Origin: Bradyrhizobium sp. in8p8
GTDB lineage: Bacteria > Pseudomonadota > Alphaproteobacteria > Rhizobiales > Xanthobacteraceae
Direction of reading: 5' to 3'
Assembly (NCBI RefSeq): GCF_000426845.1
Contig: NZ_AUGD01000006.1
Span: forward strand, 62,001 to 126,000
DNA length: 64,000 nucleotides
Under the pieces are notes generated by a model. That model was not told the DNA's origin. It ran no database searches and saw only the letters and a program-made list of their open reading frames with translations. The first letter of the stretch is position 1; every line of letters begins with the position of its first letter. Made by a program: the position numbers and the translations under genes. Below, piece by piece: positions 25,944 to 35,410 of the stretch.

Positions 25944-26099
25944 ATGAGCGATGCACAAATCGGGCTGATGACCGCGACACCGATCATCATCGCGTTTGCC
26001 ATCGCACTCCGGCGAATGGGCGTGCTTTCGACGGTGGCGACCGTTTCCGCAGTGAGCCTCTCCGTCGCGATCGCGGCGGTGCTGTTCACGACGCAGTAG
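25944..26099 (+). CDS. Small membrane protein divergent to nor, unknown
   Basis: A 51-residue frame starting at ATG 25944 with AGGGAAC upstream. It begins MSDAQIGLMTATP and has two hydrophobic stretches (about 11-22 and 29-48), so it is a small integral membrane protein. An upstream start at 25842 would run through the FNR-family box and is unlikely. It shares the divergent control region with norE, so co-regulation by oxygen or NO is possible. I recognise no family. Confidence 0.5.
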   Translation: MSDAQIGLMTATPIIIAFAIALRRMGVLSTVATVSAVSLSVAIAAVLFTTQ

Positions 26100-26161
26100 C
26101 AGGTGCCGTTAGGTCAGCAGGGCCAAAGCGCGCCCACCGCTTCTCGCGAGACTACGTAGCG

Positions 26162-27352
26162 TCAGCGCCGCTGGTTATACACGTCGATACAGACCGCCCC
26201 CAGCAGCACCAGCCCCTTGATCACCTGCTGATAGTCGATGCCGATGCCGAGGATGGACATGCCGTTGTTCATCACGCCCATGATCATGGCGCCGACCACG
26301 GCACCGCCGACCCGTCCCACGCCGCCATAGGCCGAGGCGCCGCCGATGAAACAGGCGGCGATCACGTCGAGCTCGAAGCCGAGCCCCGCTTTGGGCGTCG
26401 CGGTATTGAGCCGCGCGGCGAAGACGAGCCCGGCGAGCGCGGCGAGCACGCCCATGTTGACGAAGGTCAGGAAGGTCAGCCGCTCGGTCTTGATGCCCGA
26501 CAGGCTTGCCGCCTTGGCGTTGCCGCCGACCGCATAGATCTGCCGCCCAATGACCGTGCGGCGGGTGACGAAGCCGTAGAGCGCGATCAGTGCGGTCATG
26601 ATCACCAGCACGTTGGGCAGGCCGCGGTGGGAGGCGATCAGATAGGTGAAATAGAGCACGGCACAGGCCAGCAGGATGCTTTTGCCGAGAAAGAATGCGT
26701 AGGGCTCGACCTCGATACCGTGCGACTGTTCGCGCGATCTGCCCTTCGCGCCGGCGTAGACGAGGCCGAGCGCGAGCACGGTGCCGATCAGCATGGAGGT
26801 CGGATGCAGCGTGCCGGCTTCGGGCAGCAGCTCCGGAATGAAGCCGGACGATAGTTTCTGAAAGGTCGGCGGAAACGGCCCCAGCGACTGCCCCTGCAGC
26901 ACGGCAAGTGCAAGACCCTTGAACACCAGCATGCCCGCAAGCGTCACGATGAAGGACGGGATCTTGAAGTAGGCCACCCAATAGCCCTGCGCGGCGCCGA
27001 TGGCGGCGCCAACTAGAAGGCAGGCGATGAAGGCGAGCGTGTAGTCGACCTTGTAGGTCACCATCAGCACCGCGGCCACCGCGCCGATGAAGCCCGCGAC
27101 CGAGCCGACCGAGAGGTCGATATGGCCGGTGACGATGACCAGCAGCATACCGAGCGCCATGATGACGATGTAACTGTTCTGGAGCACCAGGTTGGTCAGA
27201 TTGAGCGGCTGCAGCAGCGTGCCGCCGGTCACGACCTGGAAGAACAGCATGATCGCGATCAGCGACATCAGCATGCCGTAATTGCGCAGATTGTTCTTGA
27301 TGAAGCTGCCGTGCCGGCGCTCCTCGGGCAGCGACACCGTCTTGTCGGTCAT
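26162..27352 (-). CDS. gguB: Sugar ABC transporter permease GguB
   Basis: A 396-residue RbsC-type permease with about ten helices. The GHIDLSVGSVAGFIGAVAA motif and the C-terminal GASAYGGVGRVGGAVVGAMIMGVMNNGM stretch are family hallmarks. Length near 400 and the ChvE/GguA neighbours point to GguB, the membrane part of the arabinose/galactose/glucose importer. Its ATG overlaps the gguA stop (ATGA); the open frame upstream lies inside gguA. Confidence 0.9.
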   Translation of the reverse strand: MTDKTVSLPEERRHGSFIKNNLRNYGMLMSLIAIMLFFQVVTGGTLLQPLNLTNLVLQNSYIVIMALGMLLVIVTGHIDLSVGSVAGFIGAVAAVLMVTYKVDYTLAFIACLLVGAAIGAAQGYWVAYFKIPSFIVTLAGMLVFKGLALAVLQGQSLGPFPPTFQKLSSGFIPELLPEAGTLHPTSMLIGTVLALGLVYAGAKGRSREQSHGIEVEPYAFFLGKSILLACAVLYFTYLIASHRGLPNVLVIMTALIALYGFVTRRTVIGRQIYAVGGNAKAASLSGIKTERLTFLTFVNMGVLAALAGLVFAARLNTATPKAGLGFELDVIAACFIGGASAYGGVGRVGGAVVGAMIMGVMNNGMSILGIGIDYQQVIKGLVLLGAVCIDVYNQRR

Positions 27353-28926
27353 GGCTGCGATCCTCCCATCTCCGCGGCCGCGGGCGCGGCGTTCCCAGTA
27401 CTTCGTTCGTTGCGCATGATGGCGCGCATGATCTTCTCCTGCGTCGCCTCGGCTCCCCTGAATTCTCCGACGAACGCGCCGTCGTTCATCACGCATATCC
27501 GGTCGCAGATGCCGAGCAGCTCGGGCATCTCCGAGGAGATCACGACGACGCCGCGGCCGGCTTCAGCCAGTTCATTGATGATACAATAGATCTCGTACTT
27601 GGCACCGACGTCGATGCCCCTCGTCGGCTCGTCCAGGATCAGGACCTTGGGATCGGTCATCAGCCATTTCGACAGCACCACCTTCTGCTGGTTCCCGCCG
27701 GAGAGCTGGCCGGTCTCCTGATAGACATCGGAGCAGCGGATCCGCATGCGGTTGCGGTAGTCGCTGGCGACCTTCAGCTCGGCAATGTCGTCGATCACCC
27801 GCCGCGGCGCGACCTGGTCGAGGCTCGCAAGCGTGATGTTCTTGCGCACGTCGTCGGCGAGGATCAAGCCGAGCTGCTTGCGGTCTTCGGTGACATAGGC
27901 GAGGCCGGCATCGATCGCGGCGGCGACGTTCGGCAACACCACCTCCCTGCCCTCAAGTCGCAGGCTTCCGCCGATACCGGTGCCCCAGGATCCGCCGAAC
28001 AGGCTCATGGCGAACTCGGTGCGTCCTGCCCCCATCAAGCCGGCGAGGCCGACGACTTCGCCGCGCTTGACGTTGAAACTGACGTTCTTGATCACCTGCC
28101 GCTCGGGATGGATGGGGTGATAGACCGACCAGTTCGCGATCTCGAGCACGGCTTCGCCAATCTTCGCGCTGCGCTCCGGGAAGCGGTGCGCAAGATCGCG
28201 GTTGACCATGCTACGGATGATGCGGTCTTCCTGAATCGGTTCGACATGGCAATCGATGCTGTCGACGGTGCGGCCGTCACGCAGCACCGTGATGTGGTCG
28301 GCGACCTTGGCGACCTCATTGAGCTTGTGCGAGATCAGGATCGACCCGATGCCTTGCTCGCGGAAGGCCATCAGGCGCTCGAGCAGCGCGGCGCTGTCGG
28401 CTTCGTTGAGGCTGGCGGTCGGCTCGTCCAGGATGAGCAAGCGCACCCGCTTGGAGAGGGCCTTTGCGATCTCGACCAATTGCTGCTTGCCGACGCCAAG
28501 ATCGGTGATCAGGGTATTCGGCGATTCCTTCAGGCCGACCTGCGCCAGCAGCTCCCGCGTGCGTCGATACACCTCGTCGCGATCGATCACGCCGAGCCTG
28601 GACGGCGGATGCGACAGGAAGATGTTCTCCGCGATCGACATCAGCGGGATCAGCGCCAACTCCTGGTGGATGATGATGATTCCGAGCGCCTCGGAATCGT
28701 TGATGTCGCGGAAGCGTCGCTCCTCGCCCTCGAAAACGATGGTGCCCTCGTAGCTGCCGTGCGGATAAACCCCGCTCAGCACCTTCATGAGCGTCGACTT
28801 GCCGGCGCCGTTCTCGCCGACGAGGGCGTGAATCTGCCCGGCGCGGACCGAGAAGTTGACGTCGCGCAGCGCCTGCACGCCGGCAAAGCTCTTGCTGACG
28901 TTGCGCATCTCCAGCATGGCGGTCAT
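27349..28926 (-). CDS. gguA: Sugar ABC transporter ATP-binding protein GguA
   Basis: A 525-residue double ATPase of the RbsA/XylG family. Domain 1 has Walker A GENGAGKST, signature LGVGKQQLVEIAKAL and Walker B LLILDEP; domain 2 has a degenerate Walker A (GLMGAGRTE), signature LSGGNQQKV and Walker B VLILDEPTRGIDV. The start at 28926 has AGGAAC upstream and lies just after a dispersed repeat. It powers uptake through GguB of sugars bound by ChvE. Confidence 0.92.
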   Translation of the reverse strand: MTAMLEMRNVSKSFAGVQALRDVNFSVRAGQIHALVGENGAGKSTLMKVLSGVYPHGSYEGTIVFEGEERRFRDINDSEALGIIIIHQELALIPLMSIAENIFLSHPPSRLGVIDRDEVYRRTRELLAQVGLKESPNTLITDLGVGKQQLVEIAKALSKRVRLLILDEPTASLNEADSAALLERLMAFREQGIGSILISHKLNEVAKVADHITVLRDGRTVDSIDCHVEPIQEDRIIRSMVNRDLAHRFPERSAKIGEAVLEIANWSVYHPIHPERQVIKNVSFNVKRGEVVGLAGLMGAGRTEFAMSLFGGSWGTGIGGSLRLEGREVVLPNVAAAIDAGLAYVTEDRKQLGLILADDVRKNITLASLDQVAPRRVIDDIAELKVASDYRNRMRIRCSDVYQETGQLSGGNQQKVVLSKWLMTDPKVLILDEPTRGIDVGAKYEIYCIINELAEAGRGVVVISSEMPELLGICDRICVMNDGAFVGEFRGAEATQEKIMRAIMRNERSTGNAAPAAAEMGGSQP

Positions 28927-28965
28927 TGGATCATGTTCCTGGAAACCTTCGTCATTCGCTCCGGC

Positions 28966-29047
28966 GTCATTCCGGGGCAATGCGGAGCATCGAACCCGGA
29001 ATCTCGAGGTTCTCAGGTGCGCAAGAGCGCACCATGGTTCACGCCTC
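28966..29047. repeat. Dispersed intergenic repeat with hairpin between chvE and gguA
   Basis: The stretch GTCATTCCGGGGCAATGCGG...ACCCGGAATCTCGAG...TTCACGCC has the look of a common Bradyrhizobium intergenic palindromic repeat. It includes a perfect hairpin GGTGCGC-AAGA-GCGCACC at 29016-29033. It lies between the binding-protein gene and the ATPase gene, where a stem-loop can raise the level of the first product over the others. Confidence 0.6.
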
Positions 29048-29075
29048 GCGTGCCCTGAACGACGGCACCAGAGGT

Positions 29076-30146
29076 CTACTGGAATTGCGACTTCTTGTAG
29101 TAGCCGCTGTCGACCAGCACTTGCTCCCAATTGTCCTTGTAGACCACGACCGGCTTGAGCAGATACGACGGCACGGTCTTGACGCCGTTCTCGTAGGTCT
29201 TGGTGTCGTTGACGGTGACCTCCTTGCCGCCGAGTGCAGCGTCGACCATGTCGGCGGTCACCTTGGCGAGGTCGCGGGTATCCTTGAAGATGGTGGAATA
29301 CTGATCGCCCCGCAGCATCGCCTTGATCGAGGGCACCTCGGCGTCCTGGCCCGAGATGATCGGCATCGGCTGGTCGGCGCTGCCATAGCCGACACCCTTC
29401 AGCGACGAGATGATGCCGATCGAGATGCCGTCATAGGGCGACAGCACGGCATTGATCTTCTTGTTGCCGTAGTAGGCGCTGAGCAGATTGTCCATGCGGG
29501 CCTGCGCCGTGGCGCCGTCCCAGCGCAACGTCGCAACCTTGTCCATGCCCATCTGGCCGGAGACGACGACGAGCTTGCCGCTGTCGATATAGGGCTTCAG
29601 CACGCTCATCGCGCCGTTGTAGAAGAAGTACGCGTTGTTGTCGTCGGGAGAACCGCCGAACAGCTCGATGTTGAACGGACCCTTGCCTTCCTTGAGACCA
29701 AGGCCCTTCTCGATCGACTGCGCCTGGAGCACGCCGACCTGGAAATTGTCGAACGTCGCGTAATAGTCGACGCTCGGCGTGCCGCGGATCAGGCGGTCAT
29801 AGGCGATCACCGTGATGCCTTTCGCCTTCGCCTGCTTGAGCACGTCGGACAACGTGGTGCCGTCGATCGCGGCGATGACCAGCGCCTTGGCACCCTTGGT
29901 CACCATGTTCTCGACTTGCGAGAGCTGGTTCGGAATGTCGTCCTCGGCATATTGCAGGTCAGTATTGTAGCCGCGCTCCTTCAGCACCTTGACCATGTTG
30001 TTGCCGTCGTCGATCCAGCGCGCCGAAGATTTTGTCGGCATGGCGATCCCGACGGTCGCCTTCTGGGCGGAGGCGGAGACGCCCGCGACCATTGTCGCAG
30101 CGCCGGCCAGCGCCAACGCGAGGAACGTGGTCTTCATTGTCAGCAT
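29076..30146 (-). CDS. chvE: Multiple-sugar periplasmic binding protein ChvE
   Basis: A 356-residue exported binding protein (signal ending VSASAQ) of the RbsB/XylF family. The mature N-terminus [23 protein letters not shown], the [22 protein letters not shown] segment and [12 protein letters not shown] are characteristic of ChvE/GguE sugar-binding proteins that bind glucose, galactose, arabinose and related sugars. In Agrobacterium ChvE also acts in sugar sensing. It precedes gguA and gguB on the same strand. Confidence 0.93.
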   Translation of the reverse strand: MLTMKTTFLALALAGAATMVAGVSASAQKATVGIAMPTKSSARWIDDGNNMVKVLKERGYNTDLQYAEDDIPNQLSQVENMVTKGAKALVIAAIDGTTLSDVLKQAKAKGITVIAYDRLIRGTPSVDYYATFDNFQVGVLQAQSIEKGLGLKEGKGPFNIELFGGSPDDNNAYFFYNGAMSVLKPYIDSGKLVVVSGQMGMDKVATLRWDGATAQARMDNLLSAYYGNKKINAVLSPYDGISIGIISSLKGVGYGSADQPMPIISGQDAEVPSIKAMLRGDQYSTIFKDTRDLAKVTADMVDAALGGKEVTVNDTKTYENGVKTVPSYLLKPVVVYKDNWEQVLVDSGYYKKSQFQ

Positions 30147-30218
30147 GTTTCACTCCCTTGGGTATCAGACTGCTTCTTTGTTTCGTCGAGAACGTGGTCG
30201 CGCGCTGCCTCTGGTCTC

Positions 30219-31097
30219 CTATGCGAGCTTGACGTCGGGCTCGGCGCGGCCACGCGCGGATGCCTCCAACAGAAACGTGCAGCCGGCTTGCGGATCGGCG
30301 GCGCGGGCGGCCGCGTCCATATCCTGCCAGGCCGACGTGACGAGGAGGCGCGACAGATCGGCGCCGACGAAGGCGGGACAGCTCGCCTGCCTTGCCGGCA
30401 CGCTCAACGAGCGCAGACGCTCGCCTTGCGGAGAATAGACATCGATCCGGCTCGCGCCCCAGCAGGCGTTCCATATCTGCCCGTCGGCATCGCACACCGA
30501 GCCGTCGAGCCCGCCGACGCCGCTGTGGCGCAACAGCACTTCCGGCTCGCCGCGCGGAAGGCCGGTCGCGGGATTGAGCGGCACGGCATAGAGCACCGCG
30601 CGCGGGGTGTCGGTGAAATAGCCGGTGGCGCCGTCCGGCGAGAAGCAGATGGAGTTGGGAATGCTGATGCCGTCGAACAGCGTCGAGATCTTGCCGCGAT
30701 GGAGCGCGTAGATCGCGCCCGCCTTCGGCTCGGCATTCTTGCCCATGGTGCCGATCCAAAACGTGCCGGATTGGTGCACGCGGCAATCGTTCGAGCGCGT
30801 CGCCGGATTGTCCGCTTCGAGCGGGAGAAACAGCGTCATCGCACCATCGACGGGCTTGCGAATGTAAAGACCATCCTCGGCGACGATCAATTGCCGCTCG
30901 GCATCGATGCGTCCGAGCGCGCTCGCCATCCGGCCGAGTTCGTGAACGCGGATACTGCCGCCGAGCCGCGCCTCGAACAGCAGCCCTTCACGAATATCGA
31001 ACCACCAGGCGGTGTCGGTGGAGGCGTCGTAGGTCGGGCCTTCGCCGAGGTGGCAGGGATGGTCCGAGAGGACAGTCGTGGGCACCTGCTCAGTCAT
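30219..31097 (-). CDS. SMP-30/gluconolactonase-family sugar lactonase
   Basis: A 292-residue six-bladed propeller of the SMP-30/gluconolactonase/LRE family. Metal ligands are visible: the Glu in HLGEGPTYD, Asn in RSNDCRV, Asn in ISIPNSICFS and the Asp in GGLDGSVCDADG. It should open the aldonolactone made by the 1-dehydrogenase encoded two genes upstream (L-arabinono- or D-galactono-lactone). Its start overlaps the end of the mutarotase gene by four bases. Confidence 0.88.
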   Translation of the reverse strand: MTEQVPTTVLSDHPCHLGEGPTYDASTDTAWWFDIREGLLFEARLGGSIRVHELGRMASALGRIDAERQLIVAEDGLYIRKPVDGAMTLFLPLEADNPATRSNDCRVHQSGTFWIGTMGKNAEPKAGAIYALHRGKISTLFDGISIPNSICFSPDGATGYFTDTPRAVLYAVPLNPATGLPRGEPEVLLRHSGVGGLDGSVCDADGQIWNACWGASRIDVYSPQGERLRSLSVPARQASCPAFVGADLSRLLVTSAWQDMDAAARAADPQAGCTFLLEASARGRAEPDVKLA

Positions 31098-32170
31098 GGC
31101 GACCTCGCTGAAAAACGATAGACCGTGTGATGGCGATAGACTTCGCCGGGATCGAGCCGCGGGCTCGGGAAGTCCGGCCGGTTCGGCGCGTCCGGCCAGA
31201 TGTGAGGCTCCAGGCAGATGGCGTCCGATTGACGGATGAGCTTGCCGCCCTTCCCTGAAATCGTACCGTCGAGATAATTGCCGGAATAGACCTGAAGCCC
31301 GGGCTGATTGGTGAGCAGCTCCATGATCCGTCCCGAGCGCGGCGCCTCGAGCCGGGCCGCAAGCGCGAGCTCGCCGTTGCGCTTCAAGCAGTAGGTGTGG
31401 TCGTAGCCCCTGCCGCTTCGCAGCTGCTGATCGCTCTCGCGGATACGCTCGCCAACCGGCCGCGGCTCGCGGAAGTCGAAAGGCGTGCCGGCTACCGGGC
31501 GTGGCGGCTCCGGCAACGGAATGGCGGTGGGATCGATGGCGAGGAAATGCCCGGCAGCAACCGTCAAACTATGATCGAGGACGGATGTACCTGACGTCGC
31601 GCCCTCAAGGTTGAAGAAGCTGTGGTTGGTCAGGTTGACGATGGTGGGCCGGTCGGTTCGCGCCTCCATGATCAGCGACAGCTCGGCCGGGCCCGTGACC
31701 CGATAGGTCAGGCGCACATCGAGCTGGCCGGGATAGTTCTCCTCGCCATGGGGGCTGACATGGGAGAGCGTTATCGCGGGTCGTGGGCCCTCGTCGATGT
31801 CCGCGATCTCCCAGAGCTTGCGGTCGAAGCCATCGAGGCCGCCGTGCAGCGCATTGGGGCCGTTGTTGACCGCAAGCTGAATCGTCTCGCCGTCCAAGCA
31901 AAACTCCCCCTTGGCAATGCGGTTGGCGTAACGACCGACGGTGGCACCGAGGAACTTGCGTTCGGCGAGATAGCCGGCAAACGCGTCATGGCCGAGTACG
32001 ACGTCGTCGTATCCGCCTTTGGCGTCCGGCGCGATCAGCGCCTGTAGCACGGCGCCATAGGTAATGATCCGCGCCTCGAAGCCGCCTGCCCCGCGCAACA
32101 CGATGCGCCGGACCTTGCGGCCATCCGGCAGCGTCCCGAATACGTCGTTCGTGACTCTCGACGCGGCCAT
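31094..32170 (-). CDS. galM: Aldose 1-epimerase (mutarotase)
   Basis: A 358-residue GalM. Catalytic residues appear in family positions: the NGPNALHGGLDGFDRKLW segment with its first His, TNHSFFNLEG with the second His, and the catalytic Glu in DAICLEPHIWPDAPN. It interconverts alpha and beta anomers so the 1-dehydrogenase gets its preferred form. The ATG at 32170 overlaps the dehydrogenase stop; a TTG at 32176 is an alternative. Confidence 0.92.
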   Translation of the reverse strand: MAASRVTNDVFGTLPDGRKVRRIVLRGAGGFEARIITYGAVLQALIAPDAKGGYDDVVLGHDAFAGYLAERKFLGATVGRYANRIAKGEFCLDGETIQLAVNNGPNALHGGLDGFDRKLWEIADIDEGPRPAITLSHVSPHGEENYPGQLDVRLTYRVTGPAELSLIMEARTDRPTIVNLTNHSFFNLEGATSGTSVLDHSLTVAAGHFLAIDPTAIPLPEPPRPVAGTPFDFREPRPVGERIRESDQQLRSGRGYDHTYCLKRNGELALAARLEAPRSGRIMELLTNQPGLQVYSGNYLDGTISGKGGKLIRQSDAICLEPHIWPDAPNRPDFPSPRLDPGEVYRHHTVYRFSARSP

Positions 32171-32172
32171 GC

Positions 32173-33099
32173 TCAATCCACAAACGGTTCGACGATCGTG
32201 CGCCTGCCCAGCATGAATGCGTCGGCGACGAGACGCAGCGGGATCAGATCGACGTCACTGGCGCCGGACGCCGCGAGTTCGACGAAGCGCCGGTAAAGTC
32301 CGCGATATTCCTCGTCCGGCGCTTCGGCGAGCACCTCGCCGTCAACGGCCATGCGCGCGCCACCGCTGGACAGAGTCATCCGGCCCTGATCGGTTTCGAC
32401 GACAATATCCCAGCTCTGCGGCCCGGTCTGGCGGAAATCGAACTCGGCGGTCACAGGCAGACCACTGATATCCGCCAGGGTCAGGTTCGCCGCGATCGGC
32501 GCCTGGCAATTGGCTGGAAAGGCCAGCTCGGCTGCGGTGACGAACACAGGCTTCGGCAGAATCCTGGTCAGGACCGACAGGGCGTTGATGCCGGGATCGA
32601 ATACGCCGAGGCCGCCGGGTTCCCAGATCCAGCGCTGCCCGGGATGCCAGACCCGCACGTCTTCCTTCCAGCTGATGTGCACGGATTTGATCCGGCGCGC
32701 CTTCAGCCATTGCCGCGCCGGCTCGACAGCCGGGGCATGGCGCGAATGCCAAGTCGCAAACAGCGTGCACTTCGCCTCCGCCGCCATCGCGATCAGCGGA
32801 TCGAGTTCGACAAGGGTCGCCCCGGGGGGTTTCTCCAACATGAGATGCTTGCCGGCGGCGAGTGCGGCTGCGGCCTGGGTCCGCCGCACCTGCGGCGGCG
32901 TGCAGAGCGAGATCGCATCGATCGGCGGCCCCTGCTCCAGCAATTCCTCGATCGTTGCGAAATGCGGCAATTCCGGCAGCGAAGCGTTGCGGCTGGCGAC
33001 CGCGGTCAGCGTCGCGCCGGAAACCGCGGCGATGGCGTCGACATGCTGATCGCGCGCGATCTTGCCGAACCCGACAATGGCGATGCGAAGCTCGGTCAC
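32173..33099 (-). CDS. L-arabinose/D-galactose 1-dehydrogenase (Gfo/Idh/MocA family)
   Basis: A 308-residue NAD(P)-dependent sugar dehydrogenase. The Rossmann motif VGFGKIARDQH, EKPPGATL (catalytic Lys) and the ISWKEDVRVWHPGQRWIWEPGGLGVFDPG region match Azospirillum L-arabinose 1-dehydrogenase (AraA) and rhizobial D-galactose dehydrogenases from memory. It produces the aldonolactone opened by the lactonase downstream. Start and stop overlap the adjacent regulator and mutarotase genes. L-arabinose and D-galactose cannot be separated from sequence, since the enzymes take both. Confidence 0.88.
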   Translation of the reverse strand: MTELRIAIVGFGKIARDQHVDAIAAVSGATLTAVASRNASLPELPHFATIEELLEQGPPIDAISLCTPPQVRRTQAAAALAAGKHLMLEKPPGATLVELDPLIAMAAEAKCTLFATWHSRHAPAVEPARQWLKARRIKSVHISWKEDVRVWHPGQRWIWEPGGLGVFDPGINALSVLTRILPKPVFVTAAELAFPANCQAPIAANLTLADISGLPVTAEFDFRQTGPQSWDIVVETDQGRMTLSSGGARMAVDGEVLAEAPDEEYRGLYRRFVELAASGASDVDLIPLRLVADAFMLGRRTIVEPFVD

Positions 33100-33872
33100 G
33101 ATCGTCCTCCAGGTTCCCCCGATGGCAGCACCTCGGCCGGCACCGTCTCGGTCGCGGCACCGTCGTGGCGATGCATGCCGTTGTGAATGACGAAAACCAT
33201 CGCTTCGGAGGCCGCGTCCGCGTCGCCCGCGGCAATGGCGTCGACGATCTTCTGATGCCAGAGCAGCACGGTGTCGCGATCCTTCGGCTCGACCGGGGCA
33301 CTGAGCAGAAACGAGGCGCGAAGCGCGGCTTCAATGACATGCCCGATCGAGCGCATGAAGAGATTGCCGGAGGCGCGGGCCACGGCCACATGAAGTGCGA
33401 GATCGGCATCGGCAAAGCCCGCTGAATCGGAGGCTTCACGCCGCATGCGCTCCATGCTGCGCCGGAGCTCGGTCATATCGTCCTCCGACCGCCGCGCCGC
33501 CGCGAGCATGGCCGCGCGCGGCTCGACGGCGAGGCGGATCTCCGCGAGGTCGTTGAGGAAGCGCTTGTCGATGCCGGCGTCGAGGTGCCAGGCCAGCACG
33601 TCGGCATCGAACATGTTCCAGGCGCCGCGCTCGCGCACGACGGTGCCAACCCGCGCCTTGGTGGTGAGCAGCCCCTTGGCGACCAGCGTCTTCACGCTCT
33701 CCCGCAGGACCGGCCGCGACACACCGAACATCGCGATCATCTCGGCATCGCCGGGCAGGCGGGTCCCCTCCGCGTAGCGGCCGGCGATGATGTCGACGCC
33801 GATCGAGCGAGCCACCTCGGCATGGTTGGAGTGAGCCCGTCGCGTCGGGATGACGACGATGCGCGAGGTCAT
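33096..33872 (-). CDS. FadR-subfamily GntR transcriptional regulator of the sugar operon
   Basis: A 258-residue GntR regulator. The winged HTH spans about residues 15-80 (ARSIGVDIIAGRYAEGTRLPGDAEM, then GVSRPVLRESVKTLVAKGLL), and the FCD-type helical effector domain follows, with Asp/His metal-ligand residues (EIRLAVEPRAAML, DLALHVAVARASGN). The start has GGGAGAAGG upstream. It is the first gene of the operon with dehydrogenase, mutarotase and lactonase, so autoregulation by the sugar or its acid is likely. Confidence 0.9.
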   Translation of the reverse strand: MTSRIVVIPTRRAHSNHAEVARSIGVDIIAGRYAEGTRLPGDAEMIAMFGVSRPVLRESVKTLVAKGLLTTKARVGTVVRERGAWNMFDADVLAWHLDAGIDKRFLNDLAEIRLAVEPRAAMLAAARRSEDDMTELRRSMERMRREASDSAGFADADLALHVAVARASGNLFMRSIGHVIEAALRASFLLSAPVEPKDRDTVLLWHQKIVDAIAAGDADAASEAMVFVIHNGMHRHDGAATETVPAEVLPSGEPGGRS

Positions 33873-33983
33873 GAAGCGCCTTCTCCCCGAATCTTGGCCA
33901 GCGCCCATTTTGGTAACAAAGCACCGACGGTCGCCCATTCCGGGCGCTCGGATCGCACTATTCCATAGGAATTGCGGCCTTAC

Positions 33984-34002
33984 TAGTCATATTATTTGAC
34001 TA
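33984..34002. promoter_or_regulatory. Inverted repeat, candidate FadR-type operator
   Basis: TAGTCA-TATTATT-TGACTA is a perfect 6-bp inverted repeat in an AT-rich patch 112 bp upstream of the FadR-family regulator gene. Its size and AT core fit GntR/FadR operators. The surrounding 257-bp gap (33873-34129) shows no gene. Confidence 0.5.
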
Positions 34003-34129
34003 TACCGTTGGCATGCCGGCTGGGCCGCAGGCTGACGACACCCTCTGCGTGAATTGTACACCAAAACAACTTTAGCGTGAAAACCAAGCCGCGCTCTCTC
34101 GTCGGACCTCGGACGGCCAGCACAAAGAG

Positions 34130-35302
34130 CTATATGAGCTTTCGCTGCGCCAGGTTCTTCATCAGCGCGCCGATGCCGAACGTCCAGGGCTCACACTCGT
34201 CGCTCGTGCGCATGCGGTTGACGAGCTTGCCAAGTTGGGGCGCCGAGATCGTGACGATGTCGTCGCGCTTATGGGTGAACCCCTGCCCCGGCGCATCGCG
34301 ATCCTTCACCGGCGCGAACATCGTGCCGAGGAACAACACGAAGCCATCAGGATATTGGTGCACCTTTCCGATCGTCTGCTCCACGAGATCGGTCGGATCG
34401 CGGCTGATCTTGCTGATCGACGAGTGGCCGTCGAGGACGAAGCCGTCGGTGCCCTTCACATTCAGGCTGATGTCCAGCTTGCGCGCATCGTCGAGTGAAA
34501 AGCTGTCGTCGAACAGGCGCAGCAACGGGCCGATCGAGCAGGACGCGTTGTTGTCCTTGGCCTTCGACAGCAGCAGCGCCGAACGGCCCTCGAAGTCGCG
34601 CAGGTTCACGTCATTGCCCAGCGCGCCGCCGACGATCTTGCCCCGGCTCGAGACGAACAGAACGAGCTCGGGTTCAGGATTGTTCCAAGTCGATTTCGGA
34701 TGCAGGCCGGCATCCATTCCGGTGCCGACCGACGACATGGTCGGCGCCTTCGTGAAGACCTCGGCATCGGGGCCGATGCCGACTTCGAGATATTGGCTCC
34801 AGGCGTTCTGATCGATCAGTACCTGCTTCAGGTGCATCGCCTGGTCCGACCCCGGCTTGAGCTTGGAGAGATCGTCGCCGATCAGCCGGGTGACTTCTTT
34901 GCGGATCGCCTCGGCCGACGCCGGGTTGCCCTTGGCGCGCTCCTCGATGACGCGCTCCAGCATCGAGATGGCGAAAGTGACGCCGGCGGCTTTCAGCGTC
35001 TGGAGGTCGACTGGCGCGAGCAGCCACGGCTTGCTGGAGTCGCGGCCGTCGGGAGGGGTATTGGCAACGATGGCTTCAAGATCGCCGATACGTTCGCCCT
35101 TGACTGCCGCCAGCGCCTTGGCCGGATTGTCTTCCTCGCAGAGCGCGCTGACCGTCGGAAACTTCGCCGTGACGTCGAACACGCCATCTCCGCGCACGGC
35201 GACGACGGCGGGACCGTTGACCTGCGGCAGCCAGACGCGGCCAACCAGCGTCCCCTTCGTTCCGTCCTCGGGGAGTAGGTCTTTCACCATCAAAGTCGTC
35301 AT
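34130..35302 (-). CDS. gguC: GguC/AraD1-like fumarylacetoacetate hydrolase-family protein (2-keto-3-deoxy sugar acid dehydratase)
   Basis: A 390-residue FAH-superfamily protein, longer than typical 280-residue FAH enzymes and matching the GguC/AraD1 group. The metal-binding core is visible as the EPELVLFVSSRGKIVGGALGNDVNLRDFEG region, with further FAH-fold residues at KAKDNNASCSIGP. AraD1-type enzymes act on 2-keto-3-deoxy-L-arabonate or related acids in oxidative sugar catabolism, which fits the neighbouring ChvE-GguAB importer and dehydrogenase operon. It is upstream of that operon on the same strand, with its own promoter region at 35303-35410. Confidence 0.85.
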   Translation of the reverse strand: MTTLMVKDLLPEDGTKGTLVGRVWLPQVNGPAVVAVRGDGVFDVTAKFPTVSALCEEDNPAKALAAVKGERIGDLEAIVANTPPDGRDSSKPWLLAPVDLQTLKAAGVTFAISMLERVIEERAKGNPASAEAIRKEVTRLIGDDLSKLKPGSDQAMHLKQVLIDQNAWSQYLEVGIGPDAEVFTKAPTMSSVGTGMDAGLHPKSTWNNPEPELVLFVSSRGKIVGGALGNDVNLRDFEGRSALLLSKAKDNNASCSIGPLLRLFDDSFSLDDARKLDISLNVKGTDGFVLDGHSSISKISRDPTDLVEQTIGKVHQYPDGFVLFLGTMFAPVKDRDAPGQGFTHKRDDIVTISAPQLGKLVNRMRTSDECEPWTFGIGALMKNLAQRKLI

Positions 35303-35410
35303 GGCCGCGTCCTCGCTGTTCTCAGATCGGCCATTTTTCGGCGGTCGATCCCGTTGGCGAAGACAAATAAACGTCTGGCAGGGGAAGTCCAGACCAGCCG
35401 CGAAGAACCG

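Noticed and set aside
28926..31121. 731-residue open frame on the plus strand across chvE and the lactonase gene
   Set aside because: Antisense frame created by high GC codon use; low-complexity His/Arg/Asp-rich translation and full overlap with well-supported chvE, gguA and lactonase genes.
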